DNA from: Salvator merianae
Lineage: Eukaryota > Chordata > Lepidosauria > Squamata > Teiidae
Assembly (NCBI GenBank): GCA_003586115.2
Contig: QVOM02000073.1
Location: 39,048,876 to 39,112,875, forward strand
Length of the DNA: 64,000 bases
Direction: 5' to 3'
The position numbers were made by a program, and so were the translations under genes. The notes below the pieces were generated by a model that had not been told where the DNA came from, made no database searches, and saw only the letters and a program-made list of their open reading frames with translations. Within the stretch, counting starts at the first letter, position 1. Each line of letters begins with the position of its first letter. Positions 1 through 12,200 of the stretch are shown in pieces.

Positions 1-633
1 TCAGGGAAGCTCTTCTCAGTGGTGAGAAAAAGGGCCAAAGCACAAATGCTCTCTCTCACACACAAGCTAATGGTTTGATTGCGACAGGGTGAAGGGGAGG
101 CAGAAGTGATAGCGAACTTCTGGTGAACTTCTCTCCATTCAGTACTGGTAAAATGAGGTATAGGGTCCTGGAAATCAGTATGTTAATTGATCTTGCTTGC
201 TAGAGATGTGCTGAACGGATTCTATTTAAACAGAATTTGTAGAGAACAGGCGTGTTTGATCTTTGAACCAAACGTTCTCCTAAGTTTGAATTAGGAGCAT
301 TTAATAAACTGTTCTGAGGACAGTTCAAGGTGCTTGCGATTTTAAAAATGTGGTATCTCTACTCTCAGTCTCTGATTTTTGATATATCGGCACGCATTGG
401 TTACTGTGTTGCCTTTTGTAATTAGTTGATTCATCCTAGATTTAAACACTTTCTTGCTGCACTTTTGAAGCAAGAGTTCCTTGTTGCCAAATGGGAAGGG
501 AAGGCACAGAAAGGTCCAAGGTAATGATTTCCTGTCATCCAATAAGGGAGGGAAAACAGACATCCTATTACAATATTAATAACTAAATTTCTTCACCATA
601 ATCAAGATGAAGAAAAAGCATCAAGTCCATCTT

Positions 634-813
634 GGCCCTTTCCGCACTTGACCTTATTCCAGATTATATCTTGGAATAGGGATCTGCCATTTGCATGCTA
701 CTATGAACTATGGCAGGCCCCACCTGGGGCCTGCTATAATCTGCTCTAGCATGTGGATAGCAGGTCCTGATTCTGGGATATAGTCAAGAAAAAAGCCAAG
801 TGCAGAAAGGGCC
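634..813. mobile_element. 180-bp palindromic MITE (family M, copy 1)
   Basis: Terminal inverted repeats GGCCCTTTCCGCACTTG and CAAGTGCAGAAAGGGCC enclose two inverted arms, so the whole element can fold back on itself. It is flanked by the 3-bp duplication CTT (631-633 and 814-816), which fits a PIF/Harbinger-like origin. Other full-length copies of exactly 180 bp lie at 57811, 58863 and 59650. It is nested in the hAT-type element at 201-2144. Confidence 0.8.
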
Positions 814-1179
814 CTTGATACAAGTGGCCTAGATTCTGCATAAAGGAGCTATGTGGTGTAGCTGTCTATAACTCTCCCTTCTCCCTCATGGCTCAAAGAG
901 GACATTGCAATTCCTCTTGTAAATAGCATCGTCTCTCCAGGGGAACGACTGTTAGTACTGAATGCAACCATGATGGCCTTTGATTTTTGATCGTGCCTGG
1001 AGCATGGATTGATGTTTTCTTCACTGAGGGAATCATAAGGTTGCTAGACCACCAGGTCCAGTCAAGTGCTTAGGTCACTCTCCCAATGACCAAATCTGTC
1101 AATGGCTATAGTATCCAGAATGAAGAAAGCTGGAGTCCCATAAAATTCCTAAAATATCAGGTGTAAATCCAAGTACTCT

Positions 1180-2000
1180 GAAACTTCACAAGTTTCTTCC
1201 CAGTGGCTCCTCCAGACTTACACAGCAATTTTGGGGGCTCCAGCTCAAACTCTGCAAAATTTTGGTCCTGCTGGTCTACCTGGCTGATCAGTTTTGAGCT
1301 GTAGTCTCCAAAATTGGCATGTGTGACGGAGGCAGTTGCAGGAAGGCTCCTGACAAGTGCCATGATGTTTGGAATCTCCTCTGATTTTTTATGTTTTTTT
1401 TTTTAATCTCCTACCTGCTATATAGGAAGAAAAAAAAAGGGGTTTAAAAAAAATCCTAAAAATTCAAAGGTGCCCCAAGACTTGTCAGGGGGCTTCCTGG
1501 AAGCTCCTAGACCCACATATCAATTGTTGGAGCTCCAGCTCTAACTTTGCAAAACTTTGGCCCCACTTGCCTACCTTGCAGAACAGTTGCTGTCATGCTC
1601 AATTTTCAGCTGGAGTCTCCAAAATTGGAACAGGGGTCTAAGGAGACAGCAAGAAGGCTCTTGCCAAATGGCACAACATTTACAGACTCCTCTTTTTTGG
1701 GGGGATCTCTCTCCTGTTCCTTTGGAACAAATGGGTATTTTTTTTTTAAAAAAAAACACACACCAAAACACCACCTTAAAAATCAACAGTATATCCTATT
1801 TCTTCCTGGGTCTTCCTGGTGGCCTTCCAGACTTACCAGCCTATTTTGGAGACACCTCTGCTCACATTCTGCAAAGCTTTGGCCCTACTGCCCTGCCTGG
1901 CAGGGTGGCTGTCACTATGGACTCTCCAAAATTGACATATGAGTCCAGGAGGCAAACCAAGGAGCATGACATTTGGATGTACCTTTGATTTAAAATCACC
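1180..2000. repeat. Three diverged tandem units of ~308 bp
   Basis: A landmark motif (CTCCAAAATTG) recurs at about 1306, 1617 and 1923, giving periods of 311 and 306 bp. The flanking sequence, including a motif like CTGCAAAACTTTGG and a T-rich spacer, recurs in the same order in each unit. The units lie inside the hAT-type element. Open frames here are repeats of the unit in different frames and are not treated as genes. Confidence 0.75.
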
Positions 2001-2152
2001 CATTTGCCCTCCATATCTCCATGCTCTCCTTCATTGGTCCTTTGTTCTCTGAGAAGTTTGAAGTTCAATTAAAACATGTTTGAAGTTCTTGAGGGTTGGT
2101 TCAAATTGAACTTTACCAGGAAAAAATGTCCATGCACATCTGTATTGCTTGC

Positions 2153-3190
2153 TTCTAAGGACTCAACCTTGCAAGTCATCAAGTATGTCTAATTAAATAC
2201 TGAACTTACTGTTAGCTCTTGCCTTGGTGGCAATGGTACATGGGGACATCAAATCACTGTGATCCCCAACACACAGCAAACCTAAGGAGGGGAGAGCAAG
2301 TTCAAGTCTCATCTCCAGAATGATTTCAGCATTGTGATTAGACCACAGTTCTCTGGAATCCAAGCATGCAAGCACACAAAGTTCAGGGAGGAGTTTATTG
2401 TTGCAGGAAAGACATGGTGGACTTGGAAATAGCCAAAGACAAAGTGGACCCCTCAGAGGCAGGAGAGACCAGGGTTCAGCTCTGGTGAGGAAGGAGTAGG
2501 CCCAGAGAAAGCCAGAGATGTAGTGGACTTTGGGGAGCCAAAGACTACAAAAAGGACACTGGGTGGAGGGGAACACCTATTCTTATAATCCCACAACACA
2601 TCCTAGGGTCAGGCAGAAAAACTGACCGTTCAGATGGGGAAAGGGGATAAATAAAGAAGTTGGGCAATATCCAGGCTTTCTGAAACATGCAAACAAATTG
2701 CCTTAATCCAATCAGTTGCTCAGTTTAGATACCTACATTATCATGCCAATCTTGCACTGCTCCCACACTAGAACTCTAATGTTTTAAATGCCACCTTCCT
2801 GCAACAGGTTGACAAGAATAAGTTGTGGTGGAAAATAACCTTTAACATAAAGGGATTTTAGATAGGATAAACAGGCATTGTTGAAGATTTGAGTCAATGG
2901 ACCCTGGGGGGAGGTATACCATGATGACGGTGTGTTCCAACTCCATGATTTCTATTGCTTGAAATGGGACTGTGTCCTGAGTTCAAGTTCCATTGCTATA
3001 AATGGTCTCTGGCACTGTCTGACTCATTTCTTAACAGTACTTGCTAGATCGCCTTCCCTAATATAGACCAGTATTATTATTGTGATCATCTGAGTACCTC
3101 TGGATATCCTGTGGGACCTCCAATCACTGAATGCCATTTTACAGTATCTTGCAGCAGGGCCTTTTTGTCTACACTTTGGAATGTTTCCAC
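2153..3190. other. No recognised feature
   Basis: Moderately AT-rich unique-looking DNA. A 127-codon open frame on the minus strand at 2193-2576 has no recognisable domain and is probably chance. The last few hundred bases may be a very diverged LINE 3' region leading into the segment at 3200. Confidence 0.4.
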
Positions 3191-3199
3191 TTAGATGTT

Positions 3200-3415
3200 T
3201 GTGAGAAGACTGCTATTATATCTTTTAGGTGCCTGTTGAAAACTGATTTATTTACTCAGACATTCCTAGAGTAAATGAATGTCTGTTTCATGATCCTCAC
3301 TAAGTATTTTTATATTCTGCTGCTTTATGTTTTTAACCTTTTTTACAAATTATAAACCAATTTGAGATTTTGATAGGAAAAAGCGGTATAGAAATGTCTT
3401 AAATAGGTAAATACT
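3200..3415 (+). mobile_element. L2/CR1-like LINE 3' end
   Basis: The plus strand reads a remnant of a LINE ORF2 C-terminus (LLKTDLFTQTFL). It is followed by the typical sauropsid LINE 3' UTR with a 'TATAAACCAATTTGAGATTTT' type segment and 'AGCGGTATAGAAATG', ending near an AAATAGGTAAATA tail. The element is heavily 5' truncated and non-functional. Confidence 0.65.
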
Positions 3416-3955
3416 TTTCTATCCTTTTATTGGGAGGCTATGACAACCCAATCTGCTGTTAGTTCAACATCTTATTATATTGAATGTGATGCATTTAAAT
3501 AATATTTTATCTTGAAAAAATAGAGTTTTGAATATATTTCATCCTAACATGTGTTTTATATGTTATACAATTTAATGTGTTTTTGAGTTAAGAAAAAATC
3601 AGTTGAGAATGAGAAATGAAGAGTATTTATTAGTTTGAGTCAAGGGCTGCTGCTGTCTATTGGGATTAGTGGGGCAAAGACTGAGGCAGCCAAAGGGAAG
3701 TAGTAGCAGGACCCAGAAAGAGCCAGATCTAATGGTGGATGAAATGCTGTTAAGGCTTCAATGCATTCAGTCCTACATGAAAATATGTCCCCCATAAAGA
3801 AAACCCATGAAGTAAAAGTACAATTAGGGAGACTTATAGAGAATAGAATATTAAGTATTAATATTAAGCATTAAGTATTGCGATTCATAAAAACATTTAA
3901 GGGAAGTAGACATATATACATAGCACGATGCAGTAAATAATGTAATGTATACATT
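3416..3955. other. No recognised feature
   Basis: AT-rich DNA without a recognisable gene or repeat family. Confidence 0.4.
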
Positions 3956-4050
3956 ATGATAAATACATATGATAATTTATGATAATGTATAAATTATGAT
4001 AAATACATATGATAATTTATGATAATGTATAAATTATGATAAATACATAA
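3956..4050. repeat. AT-rich 40-bp tandem repeat, ~2.3 copies
   Basis: A 40-bp unit beginning GATAAATACAT starts at about 3958, 3998 and 4038. The first two copies are essentially identical, so the duplication is recent. Confidence 0.8.
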
Positions 4051-4195
4051 ATTCTTAGTAGGTAGGAAAGGATAAAATATGTTCAAGAGGACCTTTTATC
4101 TATCTGTTTATTTTTTAGGAATACTAGAGACTAATTATATGTGTTCAAATAGTTATGTTTCATTACTGTAACACTCCACTTGTTTTGTTGTTGCT

Positions 4196-4312
4196 AATCT
4201 GGCAAAGGAGGAGGAGAAGGAGAAGCAGGAGGAGAAGGAGGGGGAGGGGATGAGGAAGAAGAGGAGGAGGAGGAGAAGATGGAGGAGAAGGAGAAGAAGG
4301 AAAAAAGTGAAC
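4196..4312. repeat. Purine-rich GGA/GAA tract
   Basis: About 115 bp of almost pure purine on the plus strand, made of degenerate GGAGAA and GAAGAA units. The sequence just before it (about 4150-4200) recurs in diverged form at about 4375-4430, so the tract lies in an old ~220-bp tandem duplication. Confidence 0.8.
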
Positions 4313-4867
4313 TCCAAATAAAAGTAAAGACAGACATAAATAGACATAAATAAATATAGATTAGAATAGATAGGTAGATTCTATTATTGTAATGCTCTCT
4401 GCTTTGTTGTAGCTAACTTAGCAAGGAAAAAGGAAGATAATAACCAGTTAATACTGATGTTTAAGCAAACCAAAGGAGAATAATGGGAAGGAGAGGGTAT
4501 GGTATTAGCTTAAAGAGATGTAAGATATCCTAGCCCTTTCCCTTAGGTTGTAGAGCTAGCTAGGAAAGAAAACATTAGGTTGTCTAGCTGACACCATCCA
4601 TCTCCAGTTTAGAAGGCTGCTTAGTCTTTTCATTGTCTTTTTGTATATTAATTTTTTTACCTTGCACTTTGGCATATTTTAGCAAAGCCCAGGTATTTTG
4701 AACAGAAGAACTGGGCAAAAGATGAAATCTGTTGATAAATAGCATTGAGATAAATGTGTTTGAAATGGGAGAGATTAAAGTAATTTCACATAATGTGAAA
4801 GGATTGAATACTCCTGTAAAAAGGAGGAAAATAGCTACCTGTTTAAGAAATATGCAAGTGGATATAG

Positions 4868-5881
4868 TAGGGGTGTGCACGAAAGCTTCGTGCATTTCGA
4901 TTTTTCCGCGAAAATGGCGTTTCCGCCATCTTCGCACGAAAATTGAAGCCCAAAGGGGCTCGCGAATGCAAATGGCGAAGGTGCCGGCGACTTTTGAGAC
5001 CTTCGCCATTTGCCGCGAGCTCCTTCTTTTTGGGCGCTCGCCTCTCTCTCACTCCCACCCCAGTCTGTCAGTGTAATGACAGACTGGGGTGGGAGTGAGA
5101 GAGAGCGCTGCGCCATCAGAAACGGAGCAATCAAGGTGAAGGGAAGACCTTCGCCTTGATTACTCCACTTCCGATGGCGCTCGCCTCTCTCTCATCCCCC
5201 CCCCCAGTCTGTTATTACACTGACAGACTGGGGTGGGAGTGAGAGAGAGCGCTGCGCCATCGGAAACGGAGCAATTAAGGTAAAGGGAAGACCTTCACCT
5301 TGATTACTCTGCTTCTGATGGCGCTCGCCTCTCTCTCATCCCCCCCCCAGTCTGTCATTACACTGACAGACTGGGGCGGGAGTGAAAGAGAGCGCTGCGC
5401 CATCAGAAACGGAGCAATCAAGGCGAAGGGAAGACCTTCGCCTTGATTACTCCGCTTCCGATGGTGCTCGCCTCTCTCTCATCCCCCCCCCAGTCTGTCA
5501 TTACACTGACAGACTGGGGCGGGAGTGAGAGAGAGCGCTGCGCCATCGGAAACAGAGAAATCAAGGCAAAGGGAAGACCTTCGCCTTGATTACTCCGCTT
5601 CCGATGGCGCTCGCCGCTCTCTTATTCCCCCCCTAGTCTGTCATTACACTGACAGACTGGGGGGGGGGAATGAGAGAGAGGCGAGCGCTATCGGAAGCAG
5701 AGAAATCAAGGCAAAGGTCTTCCCTTTGCCTTGATTTCTCTGTTTCCGTTCGCGGCGAAAATCTTTGCCGCGAAAACAAAGGGCTTCGTTTTCGCGCGTG
5801 TTTTTTCGCACGAAAACGAAGCCTAGGAGCTACGCATTCCTGCGAAGTGAAAAGGGAAAAGTGCCTTCGTGCACATCCCTA
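4868..5881. mobile_element. Non-autonomous hAT-type element, copy A, with palindromic array
   Basis: Ends are TAGGGGTGTGCACGAA and TTCGTGCACATCCCTA, with a perfect 8-bp duplication GGATATAG at 4860-4867 and 5882-5889. The interior carries five inverted units centred on palindromes starting at about 5062, 5216, 5349, 5492 and 5635 (core CTGTCAGTGTAATGACAG or its inverse). GAGAGAG/CTCTCTC arms and C or G runs lie between them. Subterminal regions are dense in CGAA/TTCG motifs and CpG. It has no transposase and sits inside the L1 endonuclease region. Confidence 0.88.
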
Positions 5882-5967
5882 GGATATAGTACTCCTTGAA
5901 GAAATGCATTATGTAGATAAAGCAAAAATATTAAGTTGTTTAATAGAACCCAAGATCAGGAGTATTC

Positions 5968-6825
5968 GGGCCTGTTCGCACTTGTAACTAGTAAGCATCA
6001 AGGATGCTTGCTAGACAAGTGCATTCGCACAGGCAGACGGCTGTAATGACTGGCAGCAGACCTCATCCGCTGCCGATCGTTACTACCGCTGGACAGGTAA
6101 AAAGGTGTTTGAATCCTCACCTGAAGCTCAAAGTGAGCTTCAGGTGAGGATTCGTTCCCACCTGCCTTCCTGTCCATGGCGGCGACCATCTTCTGGGCGA
6201 TTAGCCCACCCATCACGCATGCGTGATCATGTGATCACGCAACGTATGATGGGCAATGGGGCCTACTCCTTTGCGCGGGCCCAAATGGGCCTGCGCGAGG
6301 CCCCAGTCGTGCCCACGTCGCCGCGATCGGGCCTGGGCCACCGGATGGGGCCGCGCTGCGCCCCATCCAGCGTTTCGGTGCCCGATTGCGGGCGCGAAGG
6401 GCAGTTGCCACGGCAGCGGCATACAAAGCGTCAGGCCACTGCCATGGCGACCAGGATGCCCGCGCGGTGCGCACGGCGATGATACACTCGCGGGTGCGCA
6501 CTGGGCCTCTCCCCCCTCCGTAGCGGGATTGGGCCTTTCCGATCCAGCCCACAGCACCGTGATCGGGTGCGCCCGGTCCAATCTGGGTGGCCTGATCACC
6601 CCAATGAGGCCAGGCAGGCCCGATCGCGGCACCGCAGGCCCGATCGGGAAGGCCCGATAACACTATGGAGGGGGGAGAGGCCCAGTGCACACACGCGATT
6701 GCGTCATCACCGTGCGCACCGCGTAGGCCTCCCGTTCACCATGGCAGCGGCCTTTGTAGGCCACTGCCGTGGTGATCACCCTTCGCTAATTAGCCCATTC
6801 TAGCATGGAAAGTCCAAACAGGCCC
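5968..6825. mobile_element. CpG-rich Harbinger-like non-autonomous element (H1)
   Basis: Ends are GGGCCTGTTCGCACTTG and AGTCCAAACAGGCCC, flanked by the 3-bp duplication TTC at 5965-5967 and 6826-6828. The left part contains a long hairpin around 6110-6155. The right ~500 bp is extremely GC- and CpG-rich, unlike the AT-rich surroundings. Overlapping frames of 125-151 codons on both strands reflect base composition; none resembles a transposase. It interrupts the L1 remnant. Confidence 0.8.
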
Positions 6826-7474
6826 TTCCTCTCCAGAAGCACCAAAAGCAACTGGGGTTGCAGTACTAAGAAGAGCTAATGTTTCCTTCCACGTGCAAAA
6901 TATCAAGAGACACTCAAAGGGGAGATTCATATTTTTAAAGAAGTAATGCAAACTTTCCACTCACATTAAACATCTGTATATGCTCCTAATAGGAATCAAA
7001 AGAAATTTTAAACATTGATATTGCAAAAGCTGAACTTGCTTGCTCAAAGCCTTATTATAGCAGGGGAAAATCTGAACATCATTGCAGATGTGAAGCAAGA
7101 TTAGTCACATCCTCATTATCTGGTTGCAAAAGCACCAGATTATGAGATAAATGAAATATTTAGGGTTTCTAAGATGATAGATGCCTATAAGTTCAGGAGG
7201 AAAATGCAGGAACAGTACACTTTCTATTCAGCTGGATGTTAATCCTATGCTAGGACTGATTATATACTGCTGTCTTAATCAATAATCTCAGATTTGACAT
7301 TTGCTGCAATTGGTTCTACTCACTTGGATAGTGGCCTGTGTACACTGCATAAAACTTTGAGCATCAAACATGGAGACTTCCAACCTAACCTGTTAACAAA
7401 AGAATCTATGAGAAAAATCAATTAAGAACTTAAGCTGTATTTGAAGTTTTCCTCGAAAATAGCCCATAATACAT

Positions 7475-8260
7475 GTCAGGAAATATCAAGAGCATCAGAG
7501 CCCCACCTCTATAATTCTCCTCCCAATTGGATGCAGGAGCCATCCTGTAGCTGTTCCAGCAGTTTCAACTATATCAACATTTCAGCTGCTAGGTCTTGAA
7601 ATACAGCCACTGGCTTGTTTTGAAATGTCAAGTCATTCACAGCATGCTGGGGTTTCCTCCAAACTAAATCTCAGACATTTTCCCTAGAAAAAGCAACGAT
7701 CACATCCCAGGGGACCTTTCCATCCCATGATCTGGGTCTTAGAATTCGGTGTGCTCTTTCAATATCACAATAGGATATGTCTAGCTCTATTTCCAAAGAT
7801 TTCCACCAATACAAATGTTAATCAGATCCATGTTTCCACATCTTCAGTAAGACCTTTCAATCTTAGATTCCTGTGTTTCTGACAGTCAAGCTAATTACTC
7901 TGTCATTAAGTTAATTCACTCCCCCCCCCCACGAGCCTTTAATTTTGTCTTATTCCCTTCACTTTTTCTGTAGGCATAAGTCACTGTTTTCTGAGTTTCT
8001 TTAATATCTGCCACCACTTCTTTAATAGATTCTTCCACTTTTTATAAATCAATTTTTTAAATCCAGACTAGAGGTGACATTTCCCCTTGGTTAGGGGTCT
8101 TCACACCAGTTGCAATATTATAGCCAAATGGAAATCTTAGTTACCAAGATTACTGCTACTTTTAAAGTGCAGTCAGAAACCTTACCATCTATTTTTTCCT
8201 CCTGATTATTAACCTAGAATATTTCCTCCTTCTTTACATATATTAACTGTGCTTTTCAGG
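7475..8260 (-). pseudogene. Decayed L1 ORF1 (RNA-binding protein), antisense
   Basis: Read on the minus strand, the segment shows the conserved L1 ORF1 core ELDISYCDIERAHRILRPR at about 7725-7795. It is followed by a segment ending DVIVAFSR, a degenerate LTFQNKPVAVFQDLAAE C-terminal stretch, and upstream a coiled-coil-like SIKEVVADIKETQK. Stops interrupt it. It converges tail-to-tail with the plus-strand ORF2 fragment at 4735-7470, so they are separate fragments or a rearranged copy. Confidence 0.7.
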
Positions 8261-9240
8261 TACTTATTAATACTGTTTTCTTTACAGTCAAGGCAGGAGC
8301 AAGCAGGAGCATTACTTTTCTTCTTGTTGTGTGCATAGTCCAAGACTCATGCATAGTATTCAAGAAGGGAGGAAACTTTTGTGCACCCTTGAAATAGAAG
8401 CTGAAACTGTAAATGAACAAGATTGGGAGGAAGAGACAAAAGAGGACAGCAGGAGGAATGAGTTGTAAGGAGACTGATGAAGAACAGGAAGTGGAAATGG
8501 CAAAAGAGACAAAAAGGAAATGATAAAAGGACAGAAAAGGACACCAAGGACAATATATTACCAGGAAGAAAGCCAACTATATGGAACAGGAAGAAATGAA
8601 AGAATCTTAGAGCAATTGAGTGTACAGGAAAGTTACATGATAGCAGAATAGGTTAAATTTGAATCTGTTGGGATTAGAGTGAGCTATAAGTAGAAGAATA
8701 TAGAAATTAAGTAATAATTTGTGGTAGAAAAATAGGCAAGAAGTGGAAATAAAAGCCAAAAACTTTAAGAGCTTTCATAGACTCATTCATTTACATAGTA
8801 TATATAATATATAATAGAATAAATTCTAATTGGCTGGACATATAGTTAGGCTGTGACCAGACATGCTAAAAGGGGTGGAGTCAGGGCAAATTTAAGACTC
8901 AAGGGACTGACAGAAAATTAAAACAAATACCAGTTGCTGCACCCCCAAACTTCTGATTATCTGCTCCTTCCATAGATGAGAAAAAACTCTCAGGGTGACT
9001 CCTGTTTGGCACAGATGGGACAGCAAGCTACAGAGGTTCTTGTAGCCAATCAAAAAGGCTGCTAGTCATAGCTGACCAATCAGTGACCCAGAAATCCAGG
9101 ACAGCAGTAACCAATGGGTTGTGGACATGGGTTGCTATAGAGGCAAAGGGACAAGAGGTATTCCCATTTGAATGCTTGTTGTTTTGGTTGGGTACACAAG
9201 TGGTGCATTTTGTAAAAGGAAACTTTGAAAAAAGCCCTGT
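8261..9240. other. No recognised gene; possible MITE end and CCAAT cluster
   Basis: A-rich DNA. At 8858-8890 a segment like GGCTGTGACCAGACATG matches the end of the palindromic element at 56239 and may be a fragment. Between 9047 and 9115 three CCAAT motifs occur within about 65 bp. No coding gene is recognised. Confidence 0.4.
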
Positions 9241-9249
9241 ATGATCACA

Positions 9250-12200
9250 CATTTAAATGAAATAATAATAATAATCAAGACTTGAATATTTACTTAAGAT
9301 TATAATGGGAAAAAATAAGATAGCAGAGGAGATTGGATAGAGAATACAGTCCACATAGATACTCCCTATGAGGAAGATAGGTGGTAGGCCACTCATGTCT
9401 GTCTGCCTAAGGGGGATATGTTTCAAGAAGGGAATAGGGTTTAGAACACAATGAGTGGGAAAGGTTATTAAGGAGTGATATATATTAAGAATGAATAATA
9501 GAGAGTTTACTGTATTGTCATTAATGGTAAATGGACTAACTAGCTCTGTTAAGAGGTACAGGTTAATGAAGCTAATGAAGGAAAAAAGATTGGAGTTTTG
9601 ATGGCACTGGAGACCCACAAAAAAAAAAAAAGGGGATGAGTCTAAATTAATAACACACCTATGAATCTAGGGGAACTGATAATGCAAGAAGAATAGTAAT
9701 TATGATGCATAAGGATGTGGTATTCCAATATATAAATATGAAGATAAACAAAGAAGGTAGGTCTGTATTTTTAAAAGGGATAATAGAAAATTAATAAAAG
9801 ACAATGACAAAACACCATCCAAAATTAATGAATTTTGTACAGGAGATATGAATGTGAGAATAATAATGTGGAGGCAACCTCTTGATAAGAAGGGTGAAAA
9901 GAATAATAGAGGGATTGATATGACTGAATGGCATTTATTAAAAGTCTATCAGGAATTGAAAGGAGAAGACATAGTACCAATATATTATTCATGAAAACAT
10001 GAAAAGTTTAGTTGTATAGATTACTTTTTGATGAATAAAGCAGAAAACTTTCAATATAAGATTAGAGAAGTAGTGGAATTGTGGATATCTGACCACACCC
10101 TTTTAATATTGAAAATAAAAAATGCATGACAAAAAAGAAAAAAAGCAGAAGATGGACATTCAATCCCATGGTGATTTCTACTCCAGCATTTAGAGAGCAA
10201 ATAGAAATGGATATAAAGGAGTATTTAGAGATAAATATACAACCAGAGGTAGATAATTTAGGATACTTGTCAATCAGTGATCAGGTGTAGGTGTATAACA
10301 ATGCAAGTAGGATTAAGGGAACAAAGGGGAGGAATTAGAGGTAAATTAAGGAAACAGAGAACCTACAAAATAGATATAGTGAAAAAAGAAGACAGTATTA
10401 AAAGGAGATTAATCCAAAAGAAAAAAAGATCAAGATACTATTATAAGAAAAGAATTATATTTCAAAAATGAATTCCAAATTCAGAACATACAAAATAGTA
10501 AAAGATTAGTAAAGTACTTAAAGAAGAAAAAGAAAATGTCAAAGGTTAAAAGGAGAGAAAGGTTTAGAAACTAGGGATAGAGAAATTGTTGAGATTCTGG
10601 CTAAATCTGATAAGCAATTAGAGAGAAAGTAGAGAAGGATGGGGAAGCTTCTGAAGAAAAAATGAAAAGGATACTAGGAAGCTGGGGAATACCTTTTCTG
10701 GAAGAAGGAAGATCTAAATGAAATAACTCAATGCAGGAAGAAGAAATAAAAAGCGATGTGTTAGGTAATGCAAAAAATATGAAAAGAAAAATTAAGAAAA
10801 TTCTAGAAAGCATAATATTGGATATATATAAAGATAAATATATATATAAATCATAAATATGTAACAGACATGTAGGATACTACGTATAGGGGATAAATTA
10901 TATAAAGTGATGGTGTATGAAAAAGTACAGGCATATGTTAAGGTGACTGAGATGAAATCTAGAAATTTTAAAATATGTAATGGGATTAAACAAGGGTGTC
11001 CAATATTTGCTTTGGCAATAGAACCATTTGCTGAAAAAATAAGGAAACACAAAGAAATCAAAGGATATATATAGGAAAGGAAAGAATTAAATTTAAACTA
11101 TCCACTGATACTGCAATGATAATAGAAAACCCAGGAACACTGGTAAAAAATCTAATCTAGATATTATAAAAATCTACTGAGTGAGACTAATATAGAGAAA
11201 TCTATAAACAAAAATTAATAAAATTAATTTTTAATTAATATATATATTAATTATTAATAAAAATTAATAAACAAAATTTTAAACATTGTATTTTGAGATT
11301 AAGAAGACTCAGAATATAGACAGTATAACTCTGAGGGATGTAAGGAAACCTGTCATTCAAGGAATACGCATATCTCATAATGCTGTGGACGAAAAGAAGA
11401 TCAATCAAGAACAAGAGATATTACTATCAGATATAGCTTGATTATAACAATTACATAAAAAATCAAATTCAGAAGCAGTATTTATACAATTGTCAAAGAA
11501 AAGAAGAGAGCTGGAAATCTTTGAAACAGGTAGATGAAAGATTTAAATTCATGGCTAGGTTATTAGATAACCAAAACCAAAAGAATGTGTTGATTCAAGA
11601 TAAAGTACTAAAATTTAAAGAAGTCTCATGAGTAAAAATCAACTTTAAAAATCAGATATTCTGTTTTTTATCATCCCACCGGATGCACAGTTTCATGTCC
11701 AAAAAGATTCAGGAATAAAAATAAATAATAAAGTATTTTGGTATAATAATCCCTAAAAATGTAAATAAAATAATAAATCTCAATTATTTCCCACTCTTAG
11801 AAAAAAATTACTAAAGATTTGAAGTGGTAGAAAACTAAAGAATTCACTCTCTTGGGTAAAATATTGTTAAAATGAAGAATATGACTAAATTATTTTATTT
11901 ATTTCAATGTTTCTCTATATTGCCATCAAAAAATTTGTTTAGAAAATTAGATTTTAAAACTAAAAGCCTTGTGTTTGAATCAAGCAGCTCCTTCAAACTA
12001 GCTCTCCACTACTCCCAATAAAATTTTATTTCAAAAATTGGAATCTATTAAATAAAGAACAATGGGAGTCTTTGAAATTAAAAAAAAAATCAATTAATAG
12101 ACTTTAATGGTGCAATAAAAGAACTGATTAAAATCAATGAGATAAAGATCTCTTAGGGGATACACCAAGTACATGGATGGTAACTGTCTCTTTTCAGAAG

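Larger units (their letters stand above)
201..2144. mobile_element. Non-autonomous hAT-type element with internal tandem units
   Basis: The ends are TAGAGATGTGC and its near-inverse GCACATCTGTA. They are flanked by a perfect 8-bp direct repeat, TTGCTTGC, at 193-200 and 2145-2152, the duplication length of hAT transposons. No transposase is visible, so it would have moved with an enzyme supplied in trans. The interior holds three diverged tandem units and a nested 180-bp MITE. The ends resemble, in older and more diverged form, those of the elements at 4868, 39371 and 43474. The boundaries rest on the duplication and are firm; the superfamily name is inferred from duplication length. Confidence 0.8.
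4735..7470 (+). pseudogene. Decayed L1 LINE ORF2, endonuclease region, split by two insertions
   Basis: Three pieces (about 4735-4867, 5890-5967 and 6829-7470) read in order as an L1 apurinic-type endonuclease domain. The first shows SHNVKGLNTPVKRRKI and QVDIV. The second continues after the insertion as LLEEMHYVDKAKILS. The third shows VYAPNRNQKK, a GGDFN-like segment (GENLNIIADVKQD) and the TDYILLS segment near 7250, ending at a damaged SDH region near 7340. Removing the two insertions with their target duplications restores the order, though stops and frameshifts remain. Reverse transcriptase is not seen downstream. The element is dead and serves here as a landing site. Confidence 0.75.

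Noticed and set aside
6105..6803. Overlapping 78-151-codon frames on both strands
   Set aside because: They lie in the CpG-rich interior of element H1, where stop codons are rare. No transposase or other domain is visible.
4735..8260. 5' inversion (twin priming) of a single L1
   Set aside because: Twin priming places the inverted 5' part upstream of the sense 3' part. Here the antisense ORF1 lies downstream of the sense ORF2, with the two converging, so separate fragments or a later rearrangement fit better.
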